Source: Microdochium bolleyi
Lineage: Eukaryota > Ascomycota > Sordariomycetes > Xylariales > Microdochiaceae
Reading direction: 5' to 3'
Assembly (NCBI GenBank): GCA_001566295.1
Contig: KQ964245.1
Location: forward strand, 997,524 to 1,061,523
Length of the DNA stretch: 64,000 nucleotides
Below the pieces are notes generated by a model, which saw only the letters and a program-made list of their open reading frames with translations, did no database searches and was not told the DNA's origin. Shown here one piece after another: positions 1-12,865 of this stretch; position 1 is the first letter of the stretch, and the number at the start of each line of letters is the position of its first letter. The position numbers and the translations under genes were made by a program.

Positions 1-3000
1 TCGCTGTCGGCGGATGGACGATAGGCGTGGCTTCGGCTGAATGTTGGCGCGAGAGTGTGTTTTCCCGTGTGTGATTGCCGCCGCTGGCAACGGCTGTGGG
101 GAAGGGAAGATTGCCCCGGGGCGTAGACAGAGATGTCGGTCCGGGAGCCGAACCGAACTCCGCCAGCCTGAGGGGGAAATCTTGGTCCATTCTGGCCGAT
201 GACCTTAGACTTTGTCGGAGCGACGGTTGCATGACACGCGTGGGAATGACACAATGGCTCCCATCGTCCCGGAGGACTGGTACGGGTTGGGAAGTTGAAA
301 GGTGTGCCGATGATGCAGGTTGGGTCACTGGTGCAGGGCAGAGGCCAGTATCGCCGTCCGCTGAACACTGCCGCGTTGCCGCGACGATGCTGTCCCCTGG
401 TGGCCAGAGAGGCGAGAGGTGCCGAGCTGGCGAGTCAGTAGGATGTCGGGAGGCAGCCTGAAAGATCACGCTGGCGTCATTGGCAAACACGGCAATTCTC
501 GCATTCATGCCCATGGCGTGGCTCTGATGATGGCCGTCCGTGCTGGATATCTTCGTGTCGGGGTGGCGATGCAAGTTGGTCATTACGAGGATTAACACGC
601 AGACATATGTTCGCATGGCATGCGCCTCGGCAGTTGCGATGCGGCATGCGGACATCCTGCACGAAGGCTATTCTTACGCTAGGAAGGTATTCTTGACAGC
701 TGAATGTGCACGTCGCTCATTCCGCACGATGTTGTTGACATCAGCCTAGCATCACACCCTCCCGGCACGGCGATCATCATTACCATCAGCTTGCCAAATC
801 GTGCATGATGAGTAAGAATGAGGGTTGACTCCAAGTGTTAATGCTGCAACCACGACGCGTTACAGCTGCGGATCTCATGCGACTGATGCAGCGAGAGAAG
901 CACGTCGCGCGTTGCGCTGTGCTTCGTGTCTGCAACCTGCAGCCGAGGGCGTAGTTAACCAGGCCGATGCGCGGGCACGGACCGAAGTCGTGCGCATTGC
1001 GATACGGACACTCCATCCACTCCATCCGGGAGACCTCGAAGCGACCGAAGCGAGATGCATCCACGATCTGCTGGAAGATGCTGGTCTCCTGTGGGGAAGT
1101 TCAACTTCTTCCCCGTGTTTTCCTCGCCGCGCGGGTAAGTGCTACTCCCCACGTGCTCAGTGCATTCCACGCTCCAGGTCCCGACACCATGGAGACGCCA
1201 TTGTCCCATCTGCCGGGCTTGGGAGAGGATGATGATGTTTTTGTCGGAGTTGACCCGATCCGCTCATGGTTCCAGGTTCTCGCAGCCTGTTTCCGTCATT
1301 CCAGGATGAAGTTATGACGAGTGGTCGTTCTTGTCTTAGGCCGACAAGCCGGTGGCTTGCCATCTGGCCGGGGCTGGTTCCGGGCTACGTCATCGTTCCG
1401 CCCACAAATGCGTCTTTGGAGGGGTTCCCTGCTCTGGTCGCGACAACGCCCGGAATCCTCCTAGGAATCATCCCGTTTCCGGGTTTTCGGGTTTTCTCTG
1501 GTTCGGGCCTTGGCCTGGGTTGCGAGATAGACAGACTCGCGGGTGTGCCTTGTTTTCCTCTGTTTACATGACAAGCTGTATACAACGTCTGTTATCGGAC
1601 ATTGTCGGTTGCCTGCACACGCTTGGAGATCTCCCGACATCGGCCGTCCCTGGCCATCCCTGGCCCGAGGACCCTGACAAGGTTGCACGTTCGCTCCTTT
1701 TCGTATGGGATCTGCTTGACCTGGCGCGACTCGCGACATCCCGGAAAACAACCTGCTTCCTTGCCTCGGGCGTGAGGTCTCGGCACGAGGGCATGGCTCC
1801 AGAACCACTGCGCGCAGATGACGTTACCATGTTCGAATTCTGAGAGTTTGGTTGTCTTCGGACTGGTTGCACGACTTGCAGCTGCCAGATGCCCCTGTCG
1901 TACTCATTGGTGCTTATGCACGGCGACAAGACGGGATCTAGACCATTGTGGCTGCCAGAGGGCACTATTGGCCTCGAGCGACCACATATCAGACCAAGCA
2001 CAGAGTGAAGCACAGATTCGATTCGCAAGTGTCGGATCCTGCCTGGCATCCCGCCATCAGCTTACCGTACCAGCACAGAAAGGTGCACAACCACGACGAC
2101 CCAACACGGGACACGACGGTGAATCATACCTGCGCGTTTGCCCCAGTGCGACAATTGGCTGCTGAGCGAAGCTGACCCCCAGCGTCACATCCTCCCGGAC
2201 CCCGCGACCGGAATCATTGGCTTGACGCGCTGCCAATGGTAGGGCTGAGCTGACGCGGGCGCGCAGCGCGCTGATGCTGTTGGCCGTCCGCGGCTACGGC
2301 TGGACCCCAACCGATCACAAACGAGGCCGCTTAACCTGTCACAACTGCGAGAGGCGACAGCTCCAGTACGACTGGTGCTGGAGATATCGGTCAAATGCCA
2401 ATCAATACACAGGTCGACGTCCTTCCCACCCACTTCACTCGAACAATTCATGCAAGGCGACGAGTTGGTCCGGCAGGTCCTCGTATTGATCTCCTCATCA
2501 CACCCCATCAGCACCGAGGAAGCACAACTCGGCGAGTCCAACGGAGCGTGGCGACACAGTCACTGCGCCACATAAGCCACACGAGATGGTGTCCGTCCAA
2601 ATGAGAAAGACGATCCCGGACGTGATGCAGGTGTATGCAGACAAGCACTTCCGGCTGCACACCACCGCATGTCCAGATGCATCTCAAGGGTCTTCTGCTC
2701 GGGGGAGTAGAGTGACTGACCCCTGCAGATCACGGCCGGGGATGGTCCTATTGGTGAAATGTCTCGGCCCGTCACATTCAATGGCGGTATCATCGCGAGA
2801 GTGAGTGGACGACCAATATGCATTCAAGTCACCAAGAATCCGACTCTATGAAAGCCACATTGTCGAGGTAGCATTCCGGGGAACACGGGTTGTGACTACC
2901 GGCCACACTAATTTATCAGATCTCGCGGGAGCGATGCATTACTAAGTGGCGGCTCAGTGCTGATGTTCACTCGTTCCAATGCATCCCCATCGGTTGGGCG

Positions 3001-6000
3001 AGACGGTGCAAGCAGGATGCAACCACTGAATCATTCTCAGAGCCGAGGAGATGTTGCTGTCGCGGGTTGAGATTGGATCACATCGCCGTCACCAGGTGAC
3101 ATTGACTCACTCTGAAGCGCAGAGGCACAACCTGAACATGAAAGCAGTCCAATCGGCTGCGAAGCCTCTCTGACAAGGCCGTGCATGCTATGCACACTCC
3201 CGGTCATCCCGACATTATGAAGGAGCATGAAGACTTCGATGGAGAGCTCGTGGTACCCCAGCCTGCATCCAACACGACAACTCGCACACTTTCGAGTAGT
3301 GGTATTCGTGTCACTCCATCTGCAAGTTCTACAGAGTGACACACGATACCGGACCCGGACAAAAGATCCGCTTGCCAAGAGCCCGGCCAGATCGGAAGCA
3401 GGAACACACGCGGAGCTCGGGGCTGGTGTGATACGCGGTTCCCCATCTGCGGCGCGGGTTCCTGCAGATAACATGATATCCCCTCTGCATGGGTTGTTGC
3501 AGTGCTGCATGACCTTGCTTCTGCATGGCTTCGGTCTCGTGCATATATACTCGAGACGGATATTGTCGAAGCTCAGCTAATCGGAACACGGCGGGCTTGG
3601 TCGGGCACGCCGCGATAGGTGGCCCTGACTGTGATACGGTGAGTAAGTGCGAGGTTGCATGCCGGCATCGCGGGTTGTATTGCAGAAATGTCATGATGCC
3701 CGACATCGCCATTTCCGTAAGCCCGTCCCGAGTCAACCGGGACGAACACTCACTCTTCCACCCGCCAAGCATATGACCTATTCGGGCCGAGTTGTTCGTG
3801 CTGTGAGTGACCCGTGCCCTTCCCGATGCGCCCACCTAAGTACCTGCGTCGAATAGTGAAGGATTGTTTCGTTCGTGGAAGGCCTGCACAGCGCGATACT
3901 GAGCCAAGCCCATGTACCTAGCACTGATCCAGACAGGCGAGACTTCTCAATACCGTAGACCCTTTTGTAACTCATTGCGTAATGGTCGCTATTGGAATGG
4001 CCGCGGACTGACACTTCTAGAGGGGGGTTGCTGGCACATGATCAGGCCTGGTTCCTCACAGCCTGGTCTTCCATAAGCGTAGATAAGACGGATCTCATAA
4101 CGGACCTTGCTCAAAGATCAGCTTGAGTGTTGACTAACGGTTCTGAGCATCCTGTGTGCATGTGAAAACCACGATCCCTTGCCGCCTTGACAAGCGCCAT
4201 CACTACCGTGGAGCCACGCCTGAGACTCCCTCATCGCCCGCCGGCAGCCACTCTCTAGGGGCGTGAGGCGGCTTTCAGACTTCATACCGCGGACCTGCAG
4301 ATAGGTATGGAACTCTGGTTCCGGACACCGTTCCAGCACGCTGCGCCCGTTTTGCTCTGATGAACACCGCTAACTCGTTGTGGAGGCACGCCTGTTGCCG
4401 AGTCCTGAGAACCCGATACGATCTTCATACCAGCGTTATCGCCGCAGTTCTTGACGATGTCCGTAGATGCAGTGTGCTCTCAAGTTCTCGCGCTCCCATC
4501 TGGGAAAGGTGAGCTGCTCTTTCTAGCCTTTGAGCCGTCAGTGATCTGGTCTGAGCCCAAGTTTCCCAACAGCAATGTACTGCCTCCCCGCGAGTGAAGT
4601 CTGCGTTGATGTCTGTGTTTATGCAAACTATCTCCACAAAGAAGTGGCAACCATAGGTGTCTCCCAGTATTCTGTAAACCGTGTCCTATGACGAAAAGAC
4701 CGCTCGCTAACCTCGAGGCAGGTAGGACAAATTCCCAGGAGCATCTTGCTCGCTCAGGGACAACAGCACGAAGCGGCGAGTTTCGAAATGGAATGCCGGA
4801 CGACAATCATTTCTTTCGTGGCAGCACACCCTCAAATATATCTTTGTCCTGAGGCACGTGTCGCGGAGGCAGCATCATGGTCTGTAAATACTGTTGCTCA
4901 GACCCAGTCCCTACGAGCCAGATTCATTGAGCTGTCGCCAGCCCTTTTCTCCCCCCTCCAATCTGCCTTTATCTGGTCTTGAACGAAGCCAGATTTAAAG
5001 CACGTGTGCTTCCAGTAAAGAGTGCTCGTCACAGCCTCCGACTCGATCAAGATCAAGGGGGAACAAAACGGACGAGCTTCACCGGAATATCACAAGGCCT
5101 GCGGAGCAAGTTACCAGGTGAAACCTTTACACTTTCCCATTTAAGTCTCGACTTCAAAGACTTCCTATGGACTCTATACATCAACCGCCAGGACGGAATA
5201 GGGACCACATCTTGTCCATAGAAAAAACCGGCACGACCCGCTACGGGGCCGCTCTCAATAAGCCGACCCGGACTGCGCGCGTCAGGTAGCCACGCGGCCG
5301 CAGAGCATCTCTCGCCAGCCCCGGGGAACGCCTCTCTTTTGCATCAAACACTTAGGATAAATGTATGCCTTACTTGATATCCTTGCTGGTCTTTCAGATA
5401 CACAGGTGCGATGCTTTGAACATCACTTATGAGTCTGTACACACACATACACACACATTGGGGCAAAATTATCGCCCAGGGACTAGCAACTACGAAGACC
5501 TCCGCCGCCACGAGCACTGTCCAGTGTCACCACATCTTGTTCTCAACAGCCATTGCTCACCCTCTAGACATTTTCCGCACAGCCGTGCTTAGTACAAGCT
5601 GAGCGTCCCAATATACATGTATATGCTCAAGCATAAATGCCCCTTCGAGCCCTGGATCTATTCCATTCTGTCTAGCCACACCCATTACAGAAACTGACAT
5701 CGAACCACTCGCCCGCTCGAACTATTACCTCGTGATCAAGCCTGCGCCTTCCATAGTAACAGTAAGGCCGCGTAAGGTCTTCTCTCGTCTCACAAGAGGT
5801 AAACTGTATCAGCACAGTTATGCCAGTTTCACCGAGTCAATCATAGAAACAGCTAACCAAGAAGTATGAGACACAGATTCCCACGATTACACCTGATCCA
5901 AAGCCGGACTGGGAGGAGTAGGACCACCATGGCTGCAAGGCTGAGCGGCGCGTGTGGCCGCCCATTTAGCTAAAGTGACATCCAATCGCCCCCCTGTGAA

Positions 6001-6825
6001 GATCATCTTATGTTTTTTTCTTTCGTCTTCTTCTTCTTCTTTTTCTTTGTTCATTTCTCGATCCTTGATATTGCACTCTCGACTAGATCACTGGATAGAG
6101 TCTTGCTCAACCTTCGAGAGGCACGAACCCCCACCTCTTCTTTCCCAGAATGTCCCAAGATGGCGAACTTCACACGTGGAAGCCGATCCCAGAGCGCGTT
6201 GCTACGTCCCCTCTGCGACATATCACTCTAAATTTCCTTGTTTGTATCAGTGTAGGACGAAACACTGAATATATCTCTGTAAGCGGGTGGTCACCTCTTC
6301 GAGTATCTAGGAACTGATGGGACCTCCTCCTTGCTACGCTGGGCTGACGTCATATGGTCCAGTTTTCATCCTCCTTGGAGGTCGCTCCTTTGTGTTATTT
6401 TCGCGCATGTAACGGCTTTTGCAAAATGGAAGTTGTGCATCAACGCGTTTCATTGCTGAAGCCTGTGTTGTCGATGGCTCTGGCTGGGTTTTGGCGCTAT
6501 GCAATTCAACATTAATCAAGTGGACAGACGTCTAGGTCGCAGCGGGAATTCTCATATGGTATTGGTGAGGTACAAAGAGCCTTGAAGTGACATAGTAGAA
6601 AATTGTATCAGACAACCCCAAGTATCCCCAATGCTGCGCCGGCTTCCAAATTTCACAATAATCCTTTTTGGAGACATATGTCAAAGATGTCTGCGCCTGT
6701 TGGTCGGTCATGCAGCGGTAGCGGTAGTCGCACTGTGGCTTGTTGCCTTGTCGTGTCTGGCTACGGCCCATCGATCGGCCAGCACGCCTGCCAACGGCGG
6801 GAGGTGTTCAGGAAGGCGAGCTGCC
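1..6825. other. Gene-poor stretch, no supportable gene
   Basis: All six frames hold only short frames (the longest about 160 codons, overlapping on both strands, many starting at TTG or GTG), with no recognisable domain and no consistent splice-joined chain. Around 6000-6060 there is a pyrimidine-rich run (CTT repeats). The 5400-6600 part is visibly more A+T-rich than the genes to the right. I see no transposon terminal repeats, no reverse transcriptase or transposase motifs and no tRNA. It could hold decayed repeats or non-coding transcripts; nothing by eye decides this. Confidence 0.6.
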
Positions 6826-7793
6826 TTACGCGGAAGGCTTAACGTCAGCCTTGGCGTCTGTGGCCGTGGCGTCATCCTCACCCTCGAGCGCGGGCATGTC
6901 ATCATCGTCGTCCTCATCCTCCTCGTCGTCCTCACCACCAAGGGCGCCAAGATCGGGCATGCCGCCCGCGCCGCCCAGCTTGGAGAAGTCGATACCGCCG
7001 AAGTCACCGCCGCCTGTGGGAGAGATATCGGTCAGTAAATGTGTCGCTTGTTACACGCTTGGGAGGAAATATGTGCAGATTGCAGTCCTCGCAGATAGTT
7101 TGTGGGGAGTTCCTGGACGTCTGAAGTCACTTACCCATGCCGGGCATACCGCCTATTCGAGGAAAGACAATGGTTAGCGCAATTGCAGAAATGGAATGAG
7201 GGTGAAGAATGGAGAACAGCTGGACATTGCCAAGGATTCGAATGTGCGAGCATATCCAAAATTCCCGAGCGTGATCAGCAAGAGGGAGGAACCGCTGCGC
7301 ATCACTTACCCATACCGGCGCCGCCGAACTGGGAGAGGTCTTCCTCGGGAGCCTCGTTCTGCTCGTCCTCATCGACCCACTTGTCGAAGTCGGTCTTGAG
7401 GAACTGGACCTTCTTGGCCTCCTTGAGGAGGCGAGGCCAGTACTCCTCCTTGAGCTCCTTCTTGCGCAGCTTGAGCTCGACGTTCCTTTGGGTGTGGTGG
7501 ACCTGGGAGTTTTCGACGTCGATCTCGGCGTAGAACTCGAGGTTGAGCTGGTAGTCGCGCTTCAGGGTGTTGGACTTGCCGCTGAAGGTGAGGGTGGTGG
7601 GCTTGAGGTCGAGCTTGAAGCTCTCCTTGGGGACGTCGGGGACGGAGATGGTGAGGTAAATGAAGTTCTTCTCGGGGTCGGCGCTGGAGGAGCGCTGGGC
7701 CCACAGGACTGCGGATGAGAGTTAGCGACAAGTCTTTTCGGGGGCGAAGTCGGGATATTCGGCGAGCATACCTTCGGGAGTGAGCTGCGACAT
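6826..7793 (-). CDS. sba1: Hsp90 co-chaperone p23 (Sba1/Wos2 type), 4 exons
   Basis: p23 binds the ATP-bound, closed form of Hsp90 and slows ATP hydrolysis during late client maturation; it is cytosolic and nuclear. The exons I join are 7772-7793, 7310-7708, 7135-7152 and 6826-7013, which gives 208 residues and a TAA stop with no phase conflict. The N-terminal CS domain covers roughly residues 5-110, starting MSQLTPEVLWAQR and including the family-typical LKRDYQLNLEFYAEI. After it come WPRLLKE and FDKWVDEDEQ. The C-terminus is Gly/Met-rich (GGAGM, GGMPGM) and then strongly acidic (EDDEEDEDDDD). Length and layout fit fungal p23. The third exon is only 18 nt and lies between two phase-1 introns, so skipping it would keep the frame. 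It is divergent from vps24. The family call is secure; the symbol follows yeast SBA1. Confidence 0.93.
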
Positions 7794-9006
7794 GGCGTCT
7801 GATGTGGGGTTCTGGGGGTTGGAGAGTTGTAGAGAAGTGAGGTGCTGGTGAGGCTGGGTGCTCTGGCAGATGGTGAACAGGCAGAGATGCTTGTGTGGGA
7901 GGTTGTGGTGTTTGTGATGACCAAACTTGGAGGAGGCAGGCAGACAGACAGCAGGAAGGAAGAGGCAGAGCAGTGCGCTGATGTTATTGGGCCGGGGGTC
8001 GAGGAGGAGGGGACGTCGATTCGGCGGATGGAGGGGGAGCGGCGCAAAATGCGAGGACGGGACGCGGCGGGTCCTTCGCCAGGCCAGGCACTTGGCGCTG
8101 CCGACACAGCTCCCTGGCCCGCCTGGAGCTCCCACAAGGCACCTGCGCGGCTGCCATCTTCTTCCAACGGCTTCTAGGCTGCCTTGCACAACATGATCCG
8201 GGCCCTACAACAGCACGAGCCCTGCGAGAGGCGGAGCGGCACAGCGGGGTACCGCACCCTTGTCCTTCACTTCACATCCCCACGGCACTGCGTGTGATGG
8301 ATGGGGTGTGGAAGCCGTGCGAACAGTCCAGAACCGCAGCATCAACATGGCGCAGTGTCTAGGGCTGAAGGGCTCCCGTTTTCACCACAGCTTCAAGTGG
8401 CAGCAGGCGGCTGGCGGCATCGCCTTTTGACCGCCTTTACCCTGCGCAATGGACTGCAGACATGCTCAGCTCGTTCGTTGACCTTTCATGCGCCCTCCAA
8501 TCCGGACCGTCGCGGCAGGCCTGGAAGTGAGAGCCCATCTGCTCTGGCCTTTTGCGTGGCGGTTGGTCTGGCCAATAATGAGCACTGCCATCTTCATGTG
8601 AAGAAAGAATCATCAAAGTACATATTGTGCCCGAAGGTAGTCAGTAGTGTAGACCACGCTGACGAGGCAGATGGGGATCAAAGTGGGGAGCTGGCGCGGG
8701 CCCAATGCTCCAATGCCAAAGCCCATCCAGATTCCCACTCAGTTATGTCATACCTGACACGGCCGACCCCAGCCCACCCTATGCGCCTCCTGCCATCCGC
8801 CAACAACCTCCCCGCCATCACGAACCACGGAACACGCCGCCGAGCTCGAGGCGAACAGATCGCCCACCCGAGAGCGCGAGAGAGCCACTGCTGCTCTCCC
8901 CAGCACATCGCGCTGCCCACTTCGTTGCCCCGCTCCCTGTGTGCCTGATCCGCCATCATCAAACACCAACACAGCACCATACCGCCGGAGCGCCCAGACC
9001 CTCGCC
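7794..9006. other. Divergent intergenic region, p23 / vps24
   Basis: This is the shared upstream region of the leftward p23 gene and the rightward vps24 gene. It is G+C-rich and contains only short overlapping frames. The last 300 bases before 9007 are C/A-rich, as expected for a fungal 5' leader. No TATA box or other element stands out enough to call. Confidence 0.5.
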
Positions 9007-9811
9007 ATGGAGAGCTTCAAGTCTTTATTCGTCAAGCCCGACCCCAATGCGCAGGTACGGCTTTCCCCACACGCCAGGATCTGCCTCTGTTCACGTCGGG
9101 CACACGTCTGTCCCTCCATACCAGCCCAAGCTAACATGATGCGACTTCTCGCACATGCAGATGCGCAAGGTCAACGCCATGATCCGGTCCAACATCCGCA
9201 AGCTCGAGCGCGACATCAACGCCGTGAAGCAGGTCGAGGCGAAGACCAAGTCCCTCATCCTCGCCGCGGACCGGCGCGCGCAGCGCGACCCCTCGCGCTC
9301 GAAGCAGGCCGCCAAGGAGGCCCGCGACTTCGCGCAGGAGCTGATCCGCGCGCGGCGCCAGCAGAACCGGCTCGTCACGAGCAAGGCGCAGCTCAGCAGC
9401 GTGCAGATGCAGGTCAACGAGGCGTTCGCGGTCCGCAAGATCGAGGGCAGCATCAAGGCGTCCGTGGGCATCATGAAGAACGTCAACTCGCTCATCCGCC
9501 TCCCCGAGCTCGCGGGCACCATGCAGGAGCTCAGCGTGGAGCTCATGAAGGCCGGCGTCATTGAGGAGATGGTCGGCGAGAGCCTGCCCGTCGACGAGGA
9601 GATGTTTGAGGACGAGGAGGCCCTCGCGGACGGCGAGGTGGACAAGGTGCTCGGCGAGATCCTCAAGGGCCGCATGGAGAAGACGGGGCCCATGCCCAGC
9701 GCGCCTGTCGCGCAGGAGCCAGCGGCGGCGGCACCCGTCGACGCCGAGGAGGAGGACCAGGACGCCATGATGGACCAGATGCGCAACAGGCTGGAGGCCT
9801 TGAGGAGCTGA
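9007..9811 (+). CDS. vps24: ESCRT-III subunit Vps24 (CHMP3 family)
   Basis: Vps24 is a core ESCRT-III subunit that co-polymerises with Vps2 on endosomal membranes to cap Snf7 filaments and to recruit the Vps4 ATPase during multivesicular-body sorting. Exons are 9007-9054 and 9161-9811, separated by a 106-nt intron with a GTACGG donor and a CATGCAG acceptor; the product is 232 residues. The N-terminus is basic and helical (MRKVNAMIRSNIRKLERDI). Two stretches discriminate Vps24 from Vps2: VNSLIRLPELAGTMQELSVE and LMKAGVIEEMV, both close to yeast Vps24 and human CHMP3. The C-terminus is acidic and ends in a MIM1-like helix (MDQMRNRLEALRS), the Vps4 MIT-binding motif. The length matches the family (about 220-230). 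The short first exon is typical of fungal CHMP genes. Vfa1, another Vps4 partner, is encoded at 38967-39709. Confidence 0.93.
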
Positions 9812-10337
9812 GCAGCGTACGCGCGGCTGGTGTCGTTGCTTGCAGTGCACTATGTGTGCCCGCTCTTCTCTTTGTGCGTTGGTTTTAGCGAAGCCACATC
9901 TGCGGGGATCCCCTCTGTGGCATGTGCGCGCAGGGTCGGCCGCCACAACATCACATCATGCAAACGGCGTTCGTGGAGTTCCAATCTATTCTGTCTTTCT
10001 GAAGGCGTTATTCATCATACATACAGTCCCTTTCTTAGATACTCCCCTTGGCCTTGCAGACAAGACAAGCCATATTGGTATATACATGCTTACTCAGCAC
10101 CCTCACGATCTATGTATTGCATGTGCTTATAAATTGCTCGTTGTCCTTGACAGAAACCAAGGTAGCATTGAGTTGTATCGCTCTTTGCCGCTCAAGTTTC
10201 AGAATCTAGATTAATCGGCAGTACAGTGTACAATACCCAAGCGGTCCCTCTGAAGTACAAGGTCCGTGTAGCTCCTCTGCTTCCACACCGAGGGGAACTA
10301 CGAAAGCAGAGGATGGGCAGAGAAAGCACTCTCCTGC
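9812..10337. other. Convergent 3' region, vps24 / BTB gene
   Basis: This is the tail-to-tail spacer between the vps24 stop and the BTB gene stop. The A+T content rises around 10000-10220, consistent with 3' UTRs and poly(A) signals for both strands. No gene is visible. Confidence 0.5.
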
Positions 10338-12261
10338 TTACTTGAAAATGGGCGGCACGCGTCCCATCTTGCCCGGGTTCGACCAGGCACCAGAGTCGTC
10401 GTCGGCCGTCCAGTCCCAGCTCGACGCGAGGAAGACCTGGCGAGCGAGCTTGTCCAAGCCGAGTGCCCCGTCGAGCCTGAAGCGCTGGTCGCCGGCCATG
10501 GTCCGCGTGAAGCGGAATGGCTTTCCGTGAGGGTGGCCACTAGTCGGCAGATATCGGTGGCCGTCGCTGTTGTTGATGTCGCTGCTGTCGTCGTGGTGCG
10601 ATGTCCCGTTCGACACGATGAACTCTGGTCTGCTACCATTCTGTGCAGGTGCAGGTGTTCCTCCGTCGTCTTGGTCGAGAGGGAGCCAGGCCGTCGCAGC
10701 CCGATCCGCCTTCCAGCCCGGTATCGTGACGGGCACCGCGTTCGCGCTCAGCAGGCTCTGCACAAAGTCGAGGATCGGCAGCATCCGCGTGCGCAGGCCG
10801 CAGTTGTTGTGGTTCTTGTCAATCTGGTAGCTCGGGCACTGGCGCAGCGTCGTGATGAGCGAGTCGACGGTGATCTGCGCCGTGTCGACGACGCGGTCCA
10901 GCGACGACGGGCCGAAGTCGACGAGGAAGAGCAGCGACTTGTTGGCCAGGAAGCGCACGATCTCGCCGAGCTGGTACGAGTCGCACGCCGCGGACGAGTC
11001 GTAGCCGAGCTTGCACTGCCGCGGGGCGCTGCGCGACGAGTAGAGCATGAGGAAGTGCTGCTGGATGCCGGCCACGGCGTTGAGGACGCACTGGCGGCGG
11101 TACTGGAGTTCTTCTGTTGGGCCGGGGACAGCAGCGGTGTTTCATTAGCATGATGATGATAGATCTCACTCATTCAAGCCAGTGAATGTGGCGAGGGGAA
11201 AGCTCACCCTCGAGACCTTCAGGGAGATACCACCAGCTGGCATCGGGCTTGTCGTTCTGCTCGTGCTCATCCTCGGTAGCGAACGCACCCCAGCGTGAGG
11301 ACCCGCTCAAGATCAACTCTTTCGTGCCGTTCTTGAACACGATGGGCAGGTTCAGGAGCCAGCCCACCAGAATCTTCTGCCGGAGCACGTCCTCCGCGGC
11401 GCGGCTCAGCCCTGGGCTGTCGTCCCCTCCGCGGCCGGATCCCAGCGGGACCTTCCTGCTGCTCGTCGCGGGCCACCTGTACTTCAGGCTCTCCTTGAGA
11501 TAGCTGGACACGGGCTCAGTGCAGTCGAAGCGATCGGCCAGGACCGCGAGCGTGGTGACATACTGCGGCGTGATCTTCTGCGTGCTGCTGCCGTTGCTGC
11601 CAATGTTACTGCTGTTGCTCCTCTTGCTGCTCTTGCTGTCACTGCTGCTGCCGGTGCCGGTGCTGTTGCTGCTGCTCTTGCTACTGCTAGTGATGTTGCT
11701 ATCACTGCTAATGTTGCTGCTGCCGCCACTACTTACCAGCGCCGACTGACCATGGAGAATACGCAGGAGATCGGCAAACACCAGCTCGCGGTGCGCGTAC
11801 TGCGTGGCCTCGTCGTCGTCGGCGATCTCGACCCACGGCAGGTCTGCCGGGTCCGCGTCGCAGGGCTTGATACTGCGCAAGGACAGCGCCTCGAGAGCTG
11901 CCGCGATGTCATTGCCCTCCTTGAAACGGCTGTCGCCGAGCAGCCGGTCAAAGTACTGGCTCTGCAGCTTCAGCACGGATGCCTGCACGCGGAACGGCAC
12001 CCGTGTCCGGGCTCGGGCGATAGGAGCCGTGGCGGCCGACCTGTCCTTGTCCGGTCGCGCCGACGTTCTGACATACGCCTGGGCCTGCGCCTTGCGGGCC
12101 GCGCGCACGGTGGATTTGGAGTTCTCAAAGGTCACCGCCAGGATCAGGTCGCCGGTGGCGGCGATGTTGGTGACCTCAGGGTCCGGTACCCCGCCGCCCG
12201 GCTCGGTCCGACCTCGAGAAGGCGTGGCGCTCTCCCCATCTGCGGTCGCCATTTCGTCCAT
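10338..12261 (-). CDS. BTB/POZ-domain protein, fungal, function unknown
   Basis: Exons 11208-12261 and 10338-11113 join in phase 1 (donor GTGAGC, acceptor CCAACAG) to give 609 residues and a TAA stop. A BTB-like fold begins near residue 35: TGDLILAV, then FRVQASVLKLQSQYFDRLL and FKEGND, the usual pattern of short acidic strand, core helix and F-x2-LL. Later come YVTTLAVLADRFDCTEPV, the conserved second half of fungal BTB proteins, and YRRQCVLNAVAGIQQHFLML. Inside the domain is a Ser/Asn-rich low-complexity insert of about 40 residues, coded by GCT/TGC-type triplets at 11570-11735. A second in-frame ATG three codons downstream (12252) could be the start instead. BTB proteins often act as CUL3 adaptors or self-association modules. 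No kelch, ankyrin or zinc-finger partner is present, so the role stays unknown. Confidence 0.85.
11570..11735. repeat. Imperfect GCT/TGC trinucleotide tract inside the BTB gene
   Basis: Plus-strand triplets of the TGC/GCT/TTG family run for about 160 bases. They encode a Ser/Asn/Gly-rich low-complexity insert on the minus strand. The tract is likely to vary in length between strains. Confidence 0.7.
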
Positions 12262-12814
12262 GGGGGGCGGTCTTCTGTGTGAGGCCGGACCTGGAATATG
12301 CTCGTCGGCATCAAGGAGCTCATCAGCTCTGCCCGTCGGGTGTCGTGGGACGGATGTCCGCCAAGGAGGCCGGCAGTTTCTCGAGGCGGCGAGGAGATGA
12401 TGACGGCTACGGCTTATCGATGTGCACTTGTGCTTGAACGGTGGTCTTGCAGGGAACGACCTTGAAAAGACTCTCGACTAATATCAGAAAGGCCACAGCT
12501 GTGAGGTTGTAGTAGACATGACGTCTGATTTAGGTCGCAGCCCTGGCGCGGGCGGAAGTGGAGCCGCTCACGCCTGTCATCCCCAACCTAGCGCTGGCTT
12601 ACAGGGCTGTATCAATCTGTCAATCACCACATTGCTGCATATGTCTGGAAATGGTAGAGCCAAGGTCGCAACTACCAATGTAGATTGTGCCCTGGTTCAA
12701 AGGTCTTCTTGGAAACATAGCCGAGATAGCTACAGAGTCTCTCCCAGCTGCCCTTAGAGTGTTCGGTGAGGGAGGTCCTGTTCATACCTTCCTAGAAGCC
12801 CTCGCCTGAGCAAG
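12262..12814. other. Spacer upstream of the BTB gene
   Basis: This is the 5' flank of the leftward BTB gene and the 3' flank of the small interrupted frame ending at 12815. It holds only short overlapping frames and no recognisable element. Confidence 0.4.
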
Positions 12815-12865
12815 TTACATATCTGCGGGACGTAGAACCACGGAGTCTGTATAAGTGTTATTTGT
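12807..12865 (-). repeat. Repeat arm A, inverted relative to 14941-15000
   Basis: Read on the minus strand, this arm shares about 75-80% of positions with plus-strand 14941-15000, including AACACTTATACAG, CTCCGTGGTT and ATAACTT-like blocks. It covers the last codons and the stop of the interrupted gene at 12815-13315. Confidence 0.6.

Noticed and set aside
9007..9811. Vps2/CHMP2 as the identity of the ESCRT-III gene
   Set aside because: Segments around residues 108-145 and the spacing to the C-terminal helix match Vps24/CHMP3 better than Vps2.
9091..9946. Long minus-strand frames (231 and 271 codons) opposite vps24
   Set aside because: They are shadows of the G+C-rich, codon-biased vps24 exon. 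The plus frame matches the CHMP3/Vps24 family throughout and the minus frames have no domain.
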